Made by a program: the position numbers and the translations under genes. Below, piece after piece: positions 15,984 to 22,842 of a stretch of DNA of 64,000 nt. This stretch comes from Pseudomonas brassicacearum subsp. brassicacearum. GTDB taxonomy: Bacteria; Pseudomonadota; Gammaproteobacteria; Pseudomonadales; Pseudomonadaceae. Where the stretch lies: assembly GCF_008801605.1 (NCBI RefSeq), contig NZ_VZPJ01000013.1, forward strand, positions 62,001 through 126,000, read 5' to 3'. Numbering within the stretch: position 1 is the first letter of the stretch; each line of letters opens with the position of its first letter. The notes beneath the pieces were generated by a model that searched no databases, was not told the origin of the DNA, and saw only the letters and a program-made list of their open reading frames with translations.

Positions 15984-16928
15984 TCAGTTACTGGTCAGTT
16001 TCAGGTTGTCGGCGGCGGGCTTGCCGTCGAAGGTGGTGACGCCTTCGAGCCAACGCTGCTTGTCTTGCGGATGATCCTTGAGCCATTGCCGGGCCGATTC
16101 GAGCGGGTCCTTGTGATCGAGCAACGGCTGCATCATCCGGCTCTCATCTTCGGCGCTGAACGTCAGGTTGCTCAGCAAGCGACCGACGTTCGGGCATTGT
16201 TGGGCGTAGTCCGGCGCGGTGACGGTCCACACGGTGGCCATGCCTTCGTTCGGACCGAGGGCGTCGTCGCTGCCGGTGAGGTAGGTCATTTGCACGTTGA
16301 CGTTCATCGGGTGCGGTGCCCAGCCGAAGAACACCACGGCTTCCTTGCGGCGCACGGCGCGGTCCACGGCGGCGAGCATGCCGGCTTCGCTGGACTCCAC
16401 CAGCTGGAACTTACCCAGGCCGAACTGGTTCTTGGCGATCATTGCCTTGATCTGGGTATTGGCGCCGGAGCCGGGCTCGATGCCGTAGATCTTGCCGCCC
16501 AACTCTTTTTCGAATTTGGCGATGTCGGCGAAGGTTTTCAGGCCCTTGTCGGCCAGGTAGGTCGGCACGGCCAGGGTCGCGCGGGCGTCCTTGAGGCTTG
16601 GCTGCTCCAGCACCTTGACCTGCTTGGCCTCGACGAACGGGGTGATGGTCTGGGTCATCAACGGGTTCCAGTAGCCCAGGAACAGGTCCAGGCGCTGGTC
16701 GCGGATGCCGGCGAAGATGATTTGCTGGGAGGCGCTGGTTTGCTTGGTCTTGTAGCCGAGGCCGTCGAGCATCACTTGGGTCAGGGCGCTGGTGGCAATG
16801 ACGTCGGTCCAGTTGACCACGCCCAGGCGCACGTTCTGGCATGCGGCAGGGTCGGCTGCCATGGCGGCGCCATTGAGCAAAGTGGTGCCGCAAAGTGCAA
16901 GTACACAGGAGCTGATCAGTCGTTTCAT
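15984..16928 (-). CDS. caiX: Carnitine-binding periplasmic protein
   Basis: An OpuAC/ProX-type binding protein, paralogous to the ChoX protein at 7 kb. A signal peptide is visible (MKRLISSCVLALCGTTLLNGAAMAA, cleavage near residue 25). It then has NVRLGVVNWTDVIATSALTQVMLDGLGYKTKQT and the GWAPHPMNVN segment also found in ChoX. No permease or ATPase gene accompanies it, which fits the P. aeruginosa arrangement where CaiX delivers carnitine to the shared ChoW/ChoV core. It is first in the carnitine operon, transcribed divergently from cdhR. Confidence 0.93.
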   Translation of the reverse strand: MKRLISSCVLALCGTTLLNGAAMAADPAACQNVRLGVVNWTDVIATSALTQVMLDGLGYKTKQTSASQQIIFAGIRDQRLDLFLGYWNPLMTQTITPFVEAKQVKVLEQPSLKDARATLAVPTYLADKGLKTFADIAKFEKELGGKIYGIEPGSGANTQIKAMIAKNQFGLGKFQLVESSEAGMLAAVDRAVRRKEAVVFFGWAPHPMNVNVQMTYLTGSDDALGPNEGMATVWTVTAPDYAQQCPNVGRLLSNLTFSAEDESRMMQPLLDHKDPLESARQWLKDHPQDKQRWLEGVTTFDGKPAADNLKLTSN

Positions 16929-17114
16929 GTCGGGTTCCTCGGCAGCTTATTGTTATGGGTTCCGGCATCTGCGCACCGGTGATGCCAAGTTACGCAGCCC
17001 GGCGCCTGGCAAAACGCACAGCGGCGACGTGCTCTTGCACTGCAGCGACTCTTGAACGGCCGTTGCAACTGGCGTATCAAGGTCCGCACGCTACCCGCCA
17101 ACCGAGTGCGCTCC

Positions 17115-18074
17115 ATGTCCCAGGATTTCTACTTTTTGTTGCTGCCGGGTTTTTCGGCCATCGGTTTCATTTCGGCCATCGAGCCTTTGCGGGTCGCCAA
17201 TCGGTTTCGTGGCGAGCTATACCGCTGGCATGTGCTGAGTGTCGATGGCGGGCCGGTGCTGGCGAGCAATGGCATGTCGGTCAACGCCGATGCCGCACTG
17301 GAGCCCTTGAAGAAAGGCGCGACCCTCTGGGTGGTGGCCGGGTTCGAGCCGCTGAAATTCGCCACCCCGGCGCTGGAGCGCTGGCTGCATCGGCTGGACA
17401 ACGAAGGCGTGACCTTGGGCGGCATCGACACCGGCAGTGTGGTGCTGGCCGAGGCGGGGCTGTTGGAAGGGCACCGCGTGACCTTGCATTGGGAAGCGAT
17501 CGAGGCGTTCAAGGAGTCCTATCCGCAACTCAGCGTGACCCAGGAACTGTTCGAGATCGACCGTCGCCGGATCACTTGCGCGGGCGGCACTGCTTCCATC
17601 GACCTGATGCTGGACCTGATCGGCCAGGCCCACGGTTCGGAATTGGCGATCCAGGTCAGCGAGCAGTTCGTGCTCGGCCGCATCCGCCCGCGCAAAGACC
17701 ACCAGCGCATGGAAATCGCCAACCGCTATGGCATTCGCAACAAGAAGCTGGTGCACGTCATAGGCGAGATGGAAACCCACAGCGAACCGCCCCTGAGCAC
17801 CTTGGCGCTGGCCGAATCGATCAACGTCACCCGTCGCCAGCTCGAACGCCTGTTCCGCCTGCACCTGAACGACACCCCGAGCAACTTCTACCTGCGCCTG
17901 CGCCTGGAGAAGGCCCGGCAGCTGCTGCGCCAGACCGACATGAGTGTGTTGGAAGTGAGCATCGCCTGCGGCTTTGAGTCGCCGTCGTACTTCACCCGCA
18001 GCTATCGGGCACGGTTCGAGCGCTGCCCGCGGGAGGATCGACGACGGCAGGGGGATGGGCGGGAACTGGTTTGA
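17115..18074 (+). CDS. cdhR: Carnitine-responsive AraC-family activator CdhR
   Basis: An AraC-family regulator with the same build as GbdR: an N-terminal amidotransferase-like ligand domain (DFYFLLLPGFSAIGFISAIEPLRVANRF) and a C-terminal double helix-turn-helix (ALAESINVTRRQLERLFRLHL, then VLEVSIACGFESPSYFTRSYRARF). I start it at the ATG of MSQDFYF (319 residues). An in-frame TTG 63 bases upstream would give 340 residues and cannot be excluded. It is divergent from caiX and known in P. aeruginosa to activate the carnitine operon. The C terminus (EDRRRQGDGRELV) is unstructured. Confidence 0.93.
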   Translation: MSQDFYFLLLPGFSAIGFISAIEPLRVANRFRGELYRWHVLSVDGGPVLASNGMSVNADAALEPLKKGATLWVVAGFEPLKFATPALERWLHRLDNEGVTLGGIDTGSVVLAEAGLLEGHRVTLHWEAIEAFKESYPQLSVTQELFEIDRRRITCAGGTASIDLMLDLIGQAHGSELAIQVSEQFVLGRIRPRKDHQRMEIANRYGIRNKKLVHVIGEMETHSEPPLSTLALAESINVTRRQLERLFRLHLNDTPSNFYLRLRLEKARQLLRQTDMSVLEVSIACGFESPSYFTRSYRARFERCPREDRRRQGDGRELV

Positions 18075-18079
18075 CAGGC

Positions 18080-18140
18080 TTTTATACTCAATTATACTCG
18101 CGACTATAAATTATACCTGTCGCCATAATTGAGTATAAAA
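18080..18140. promoter_or_regulatory. Long palindromic operator before the AAA ATPase gene
   Basis: Perfect 16-base inverted repeats, TTTTATACTCAATTAT and its complement, flank a 29-base spacer. The spacer holds further TATACTC, GACTATA and TATACC copies. The right arm ends two bases before the ATG, so a bound protein would cover both promoter and start. This is far more AT-rich than its surroundings. Confidence 0.75.
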
Positions 18141-18142
18141 CC

Positions 18143-19327
18143 ATGTCCAAGCATCCCGGTTTTGTCTTCAGGCGCCCCGATCTGGCCCGCAATATTGTCG
18201 ATGGGCTGGCCGGCGCCGGGATCCAGGATTACACCTCAGGCCTGTTCCTGGCCGCGCCAAGGCGTACCGGAAAAAGTACGTTCCTGCGCGAAGACTTGAT
18301 TCCCGAATGCGAGACGCGAGGTTGGCTTGCGGTCTACGTCGACCTTTGGGCAAACAAGGAGAAGGACCCTGCCGACCTGATCGCCTCGGCCATCGCCGGC
18401 GCACTGGTGCCTTATGAAAAGGGCATCCGCAAGCTCGCCAAATCCATGGGTATCGACAAACTCAGCTTCTTGCGCACGTTGTCCTGGGATTTCAGCCAGC
18501 CGCAACTGCCCGAAGGGGCGACGCTGACCCAGGCGCTGGAGCTGTTGCACCGTGCCGCGGGTAAAACCGTGGTGCTGGTGATCGACGAAGCCCAGCATGC
18601 ATTGACCACCGAGGCCGGGGTCAACGCGATGTTCGGCCTCAAGGCTGCCCGTGACCAGCTCAACCAGGGACGTGAGGGGGATGCCAGCGGCCTGCGGCTG
18701 GTGTTCACCGGCTCCAATCGCGACAAGCTCGCCCACTTGGTATTGAGCCGCAACCAACCGTTCTACGGGTCCAGCATCACGCCGTTTCCGTTGTTGGGCA
18801 AAGCTTTCACCCAGGCCTACACCGCCCATTTGAACGCACACCTGGCTCAAACCAACCAGTTCAACGCCGATGACCTCGACCAGGCTTTTGAGTTGGTTGG
18901 GCGCCGTCCCGAGATGTTGCGCAGCGTCATCGGCGAAATTGCCCTGGAGCTGGGTGAGGCGAGCCAGTTGGGTGAATTGCTGCGCAGCAGCGCCGAAATG
19001 CTGCGCGCCGGCGTCTGGACCGAGTTCGAGAGCGCCTGGAACGCCCTGACGGTGCCACAACGCGCGGTGCTGCAGGTCATGGCCGAGCGCTCGCAGAACA
19101 ACGAACCCTTCGCGCCCTTCACCGATTCAACGCTGGAGGCGGTGGGCAAGGCGCTGAGGACTATGGGAAGCGAAGTCGTGCCCGGTACCCAGACCATCCA
19201 ATCCTGTATTGATGCGCTGCGTGAAAAGGAATTGGTGTGGAAGTCCAACCGGGGTGGTTATGCGCTGGAGGACAAGGCGTTTGCCGATTGGTTGAAGGGG
19301 TATCGCAAGCAACAGAATCGGTCCTGA
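18143..19327 (+). CDS. Stand-alone AAA+ ATPase, function unknown
   Basis: A 394-residue ATP-binding protein. Walker A is APRRTGKST (about residues 38-46, with alanine where the first glycine is usual). Walker B is VVLVIDEAQHAL (about 146-157), and FTGSNRDKL is a sensor-1-like segment. The C-terminal half is a predicted winged-helix region (ALTVPQRAVLQVMAERS...). The build recalls STAND/ATPase_2-type archaeal-like ATPases. The gene sits alone in an accessory patch between cdhR and the dipeptidase gene, a place occupied by other genes in P. aeruginosa. No signal peptide or membrane segment is seen. The palindrome touching its start suggests tight, possibly self-directed, repression. Confidence 0.85.
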   Translation: MSKHPGFVFRRPDLARNIVDGLAGAGIQDYTSGLFLAAPRRTGKSTFLREDLIPECETRGWLAVYVDLWANKEKDPADLIASAIAGALVPYEKGIRKLAKSMGIDKLSFLRTLSWDFSQPQLPEGATLTQALELLHRAAGKTVVLVIDEAQHALTTEAGVNAMFGLKAARDQLNQGREGDASGLRLVFTGSNRDKLAHLVLSRNQPFYGSSITPFPLLGKAFTQAYTAHLNAHLAQTNQFNADDLDQAFELVGRRPEMLRSVIGEIALELGEASQLGELLRSSAEMLRAGVWTEFESAWNALTVPQRAVLQVMAERSQNNEPFAPFTDSTLEAVGKALRTMGSEVVPGTQTIQSCIDALREKELVWKSNRGGYALEDKAFADWLKGYRKQQNRS

Positions 19328-19373
19328 CCCGATTGGCGGTCGAGCATAGTGACCTGTGTGGAGAGGGGATTTT

Positions 19374-19462
19374 GTGGGAGCAAAGCTTGCTCGCGAAACA
19401 GTCGACTCGGTTTCTGAAGGACCGCATCGCCTCCATCGCGGGCAAGCCTTGCTCCCACAAAA
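19374..19462. repeat. REPIN after the AAA ATPase gene
   Basis: Inverted pair of one CTCGCGA and one CCCGCGA type REP with flanking T and A runs, so the hairpin could also act as a terminator for both converging genes. Confidence 0.85.
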
Positions 19463-19502
19463 AATTCCATGACTATAGGTACGGTGTTCGGCTGGAAAAG
19501 GT

Positions 19503-19919
19503 CTATTTCTTCATCAGCGCCGAACACGCCGCCTTGTACGCCTCATGCTGGTACTTGTTCAGCGTCGCCGGCAGGGCGAAGTCATGTTTCTTGCTTTGTG
19601 CATTGATGGTCTGCGGCGACAGCAGCGTCACCTCGCAACCGTCCAGCAACTGGAAGACCCCTTCGATCTTGAACGTCGTCGGCCCACCGGCGAACTCGCC
19701 TTTCTTGCTGCGCTTTTTGATGGCGATGCGTTCGATACCGTTATCCGTCACGAACGCTCGGACCTGAGCAGCAAACGCCTTGACGTTGGCGGCTTCGTCA
19801 TCGTCGTCCAGGGCGATTTTCTTGGTGTTCAGCGGGACGTGGCTCAACGCCTGTTGATCCAGCGAGGCAACGGCGATGATCGCTTCGCTGCCTTTGATTT
19901 CGATGCCGCACGTTTTCAT
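19503..19919 (-). CDS. DUF3010 family protein
   Basis: A 138-residue protein starting MKTCGIEIKGSEAIIAVASL, which has the look of a small actin-like/RNase H-fold domain and matches what I recall of DUF3010. No signal peptide. The function is unknown. It converges with the AAA ATPase gene and lies 32 bases downstream of the antitoxin gene on the same strand, so it may be cotranscribed with the toxin-antitoxin pair by read-through. Confidence 0.8.
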   Translation of the reverse strand: MKTCGIEIKGSEAIIAVASLDQQALSHVPLNTKKIALDDDDEAANVKAFAAQVRAFVTDNGIERIAIKKRSKKGEFAGGPTTFKIEGVFQLLDGCEVTLLSPQTINAQSKKHDFALPATLNKYQHEAYKAACSALMKK

Positions 19920-19951
19920 GTGAATCCTTTTGCTGGAGGGTGGCGTGCAGC

Positions 19952-20275
19952 TTACAGCTCCAACTGGTCAGCATGGATACCAAAGGCCGCAGCAATTTTT
20001 TCGCGGGTGGCTCGGCGAGGCTTGGCGACCGACTCTTGCTGGGCAAACGCCGGTTGAGAAATACCCAGGCGCCTGGCGACTTCATCTTGAGTCAGGTTCA
20101 GGTGTTCGCGCCAGGCACGAATGGGCGTGGCGCCATCGACGATGCGGCTGACGACTTCATGGGGAATCAGATCGGGTTCCAGTTTCTGCGCGACGTATTG
20201 GGCATATGGAATGACCACAAATGCCGGATGCCCGTCTGCGTCATTGATGATCTGAATATCAGTAGGTACGTTCAT
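19952..20275 (-). CDS. XRE-family antitoxin
   Basis: A 107-residue protein with an N-terminal Phd/RelB-like strand region (FVVIPYAQYVAQKL) and a C-terminal XRE helix-turn-helix (LNLTQDEVARRLGISQPAFAQQE). It is the second gene of a toxin-first pair and its start overlaps the toxin stop by 17 bases, so the two are translationally coupled. The antitoxin should neutralise the RelE-type toxin and repress the shared promoter through the inverted repeats upstream. Confidence 0.88.
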   Translation of the reverse strand: MNVPTDIQIINDADGHPAFVVIPYAQYVAQKLEPDLIPHEVVSRIVDGATPIRAWREHLNLTQDEVARRLGISQPAFAQQESVAKPRRATREKIAAAFGIHADQLEL

Positions 20276-20513
20276 CGCGTTTCCTGACCTCTTGAATGCT
20301 GACGATCTTGATCGCCCCGTCCCAATCGAACATGACTCGATAGCGGCCTACCCGAAGGCGATAGGCGTAGTCATGGCCGACAAGCGCTTTGACGTTCGCC
20401 GCGTCGGGCATCTGGGCGAGCGCCGTAACGGCGTCCCGAACCTGGGCCTGATGGGCAGAATGCAATTTCAGAAGCTGCTTAACGGCTTTTCTGGTCCAGT
20501 GGATGGTGTTCAT
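20259..20513 (-). CDS. RelE/ParE-family toxin
   Basis: An 84-residue basic protein (MNTIHWTRKAVKQLLKLHSAHQAQVRDAV...) with the RelE fold pattern and the terminal core YRLRVGRYRVMFDWDGAIKIVSIQEVRKRDERTY. It is probably an mRNA interferase acting on translating ribosomes. The start chosen matches the usual family N terminus; the frame runs further upstream without a plausible start. The toxin-first order is that of HigBA-type modules. Confidence 0.88.
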   Translation of the reverse strand: MNTIHWTRKAVKQLLKLHSAHQAQVRDAVTALAQMPDAANVKALVGHDYAYRLRVGRYRVMFDWDGAIKIVSIQEVRKRDERTY

Positions 20514-20517
20514 GAAA

Positions 20518-20561
20518 GGATATAAGTCTTTTATAAGTTTTGCGAATCCTGACTTATATCC
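20518..20561. promoter_or_regulatory. Toxin-antitoxin promoter/operator
   Basis: Ten-base inverted repeats GGATATAAGT and ACTTATATCC with an extra TTATAAGT between them, directly in front of the toxin ATG. These are the probable antitoxin binding sites. Confidence 0.7.
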
Positions 20562-20601
20562 CCTCCAGGGCCAACGCATGAAAGGTGTCTGAATATTGCC
20601 C

Positions 20602-21003
20602 TCAGTCTTGCCCAATCGACTCCAAAAACTCCGACCGATCATCGCTCACCTGGGCCATGCAGTCGTTTTCGGCGATTTTGTAGGTTTCGCTGCCGGGTTT
20701 GGCCGGGAAGGCGGCGATGGCGCAGTCGGCGTCGCGCTGTTTTTGCCACAGTTGCTGGGCGGTCTTGACCTTGGTGGTGATGTCGTTGAGCTGGGCCTTG
20801 TCGCTGGCGTAGCGGGTTTGCAGGCGCTCAAAGAGGCTTTGCAGGTTTTCGCCCAGCAATTGTTCGGCAGCGGTTTTGCCGTAGACCGAGCAGGCCAGGG
20901 TCTGGACGTCGTTTTCAACTTCGTCGCAGGGGTTGGGTTCGGTGTCTTCGGTCGCATGTGCGACGGTGCTGATCAGTGCCAAAGCCAGGAAGAGTGATTT
21001 CAT
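20602..21003 (-). CDS. LprI-like (DUF1311) secreted protein
   Basis: A 133-residue protein with a signal peptide (MKSLFLALALISTVAHA) and a DUF1311/LprI domain: CDEVENDVQTLACSVYGKTAAEQLLGENL, a helical stretch, then LWQKQRDADCAIAAF and ENDCMAQVSDDRSEFLESI. Four cysteines are available for two disulfides. In other bacteria related proteins inhibit lysozyme; the role here is unproven. It begins 235 bases from the divergent dipeptidase gene. Confidence 0.8.
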   Translation of the reverse strand: MKSLFLALALISTVAHATEDTEPNPCDEVENDVQTLACSVYGKTAAEQLLGENLQSLFERLQTRYASDKAQLNDITTKVKTAQQLWQKQRDADCAIAAFPAKPGSETYKIAENDCMAQVSDDRSEFLESIGQD

Positions 21004-21238
21004 CGCGTTGCCGCTCGAGTCCAGTGAAAACCAGTGATGCGGCGGATTCTGGCGCAAGCGTCGGCTAAAGAACAGACGGGTAGGGTGGGCCTGTTGTAGT
21101 CCATTGTCGTGGATTGACGCTTTCGGCAATTCCCCTGTCGTTTTTGCACCGGGTCGCCACGGCCCTCAGGCATATGCTGGCCCCAAAGCGCCGGCACACG
21201 ATTCGGCGCATGAATCGCTGACAAAAGGGGACTGCCTG

Positions 21239-22216
21239 ATGAGCCCAGCCGAATTGCACGCCGACAGCATCGTTATCGACGGGCTGATCATTGCCAAGTG
21301 GAACCGCGACCTGTTCGAAGACATGCGCAAGGGCGGCCTGACCGCAGCCAACTGCACCGTGTCGGTGTGGGAAGGTTTCCAGGCCACCATCAACAACATC
21401 GCCGCGAGCCAGAAACTGATCCGCGAGAACAGCGACCTGGTGATCCCGGTGAAAACCACCGCCGACATCCGTCGCGCCAAGGAACAGGGCAAGACCGGCA
21501 TCATCTTCGGTTTCCAGAACGCCCATGCCTTCGAAGACCAACTCGGCTACGTCGAGATCTTCAAGCAACTGGGCGTGGGTGTGGTGCAGATGTGCTACAA
21601 CACCCAGAACCTGGTCGGCACCGGTTGCTATGAACGCGACGGCGGCCTGTCGGGCTTCGGTCGCGAAATCGTCGCCGAGATGAACCGGGTCGGCATCATG
21701 TGCGACCTGTCCCACGTCGGTTCCAAGACCTCCGAAGAGGTCATCCTCGAATCGAAGAAGCCAGTGTGCTACTCCCACTGCCTGCCGTCCGGCCTGAAAG
21801 AACACCCGCGCAACAAGTCCGATGAAGAGCTGAAGTTCATTGCCGATCACGGCGGTTTCGTCGGCGTGACCATGTTCGCGCCGTTCCTGGCCAAGGGCAT
21901 CGATTCGACCATCGACGACTACGCCGAAGCTATCGAATACACCATGAACATCGTTGGTGAAGACGCCATCGGCATCGGCACCGATTTCACCCAGGGCCAC
22001 GGCCAGGACTTCTTCGAAATGCTGACCCACGACAAGGGCTACGCCCGTCGTCTGACCAGCTTCGGCAAGATCATCAACCCTCTGGGCATCCGCACCGTGG
22101 GCGAGTTCCCGAACCTCACCGAGACGCTGCTCAAGCGCGGCCATCCTGAGCGGGTAGTGCGCAAGATCATGGGCGAAAACTGGGTCAGCGTCTTGAAAGA
22201 CGTCTGGGGCGAATAA
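21239..22216 (+). CDS. Membrane dipeptidase family (M19) hydrolase
   Basis: A 325-residue renal-dipeptidase-type amidohydrolase (PA5396-like). The start MSPAELHADSIVIDGLI matches the family. Metal-ligand segments GFQNAHAFED, CDLSHVGSKT and CYSHCLPSGLKEHPRNKSDEE, followed by GIGTDFTQGH, are present. The usual first HxD of the family is replaced by IDGLI. It is first of the run that continues with the DUF5943 protein and dgcA, so it probably belongs to the betaine regulon. The natural substrate is not evident; a dipeptide or amide containing a methylated glycine is a possibility. Confidence 0.88.
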   Translation: MSPAELHADSIVIDGLIIAKWNRDLFEDMRKGGLTAANCTVSVWEGFQATINNIAASQKLIRENSDLVIPVKTTADIRRAKEQGKTGIIFGFQNAHAFEDQLGYVEIFKQLGVGVVQMCYNTQNLVGTGCYERDGGLSGFGREIVAEMNRVGIMCDLSHVGSKTSEEVILESKKPVCYSHCLPSGLKEHPRNKSDEELKFIADHGGFVGVTMFAPFLAKGIDSTIDDYAEAIEYTMNIVGEDAIGIGTDFTQGHGQDFFEMLTHDKGYARRLTSFGKIINPLGIRTVGEFPNLTETLLKRGHPERVVRKIMGENWVSVLKDVWGE

Positions 22217-22296
22217 AACGCCGCCGTACCGCCAATCCTCTACCTGCGGCCCTCTGCGCCGCAGGCAATACCACGAATTTCCGGAGTCAAGTTTTC

Positions 22297-22827
22297 ATGG
22301 CCAAGATCGCCCCGCAACTGCCTATCGAAGTCGACAGCGAAACCGGTGTCTGGACCTCCGACGCCCTGCCGATGCTGTACGTGCCACGGCACTTTTTCGT
22401 CAACAACCACATGGGCATCGAAGAAGTATTGGGCGCCGACGCCTACGCCGAGATTCTCTACAAGGCCGGCTACAAATCCGCCTGGCACTGGTGTGAAAAA
22501 GAAGCCGAATGCCATGGCCTGGAAGGCGTCGCGGTGTTCGAGCACTACATGAAGCGCCTGTCGCAGCGTGGCTGGGGCCTGTTCAAGATCCAGGACATCG
22601 ACCTGGACAAAGGCACCGCCAGCGTCAAGCTCGAACACTCGGCATTCGTCTATGTGTACGGCAAGGTCGGGCGCAAGGTCGACTACATGTTCACTGGCTG
22701 GTTCGCCGGTGCCATGGACCAGATCCTCGCCGCTCGCGGCAGCAAGATCCGCACCGTGGCCGAGCAGGTCTACGGCGGTTCCGAAGAAGGCCACGACGAC
22801 GGCCTGTTCATCGTCAAGCCGTTGTAA
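22297..22827 (+). CDS. DUF5943 protein linked to dimethylglycine demethylase
   Basis: A 176-residue protein (PA5397-like) beginning MAKIAPQLPIEVDSETGVWT. Two thirds of the sequence (ILYKAGYKSAWHWCEKEAECHGLEGVAVFEHYMKRLSQRGWGLFKI) resembles a V4R/4-vinyl-reductase-like ligand domain. No catalytic residues are obvious. It is 15 bases upstream of dgcA and conserved in that place, so it is likely a partner or assembly factor of DgcAB; this is inferred from position only. Confidence 0.85.
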   Translation: MAKIAPQLPIEVDSETGVWTSDALPMLYVPRHFFVNNHMGIEEVLGADAYAEILYKAGYKSAWHWCEKEAECHGLEGVAVFEHYMKRLSQRGWGLFKIQDIDLDKGTASVKLEHSAFVYVYGKVGRKVDYMFTGWFAGAMDQILAARGSKIRTVAEQVYGGSEEGHDDGLFIVKPL

Positions 22828-22842
22828 GTCGAGGATCGCACC

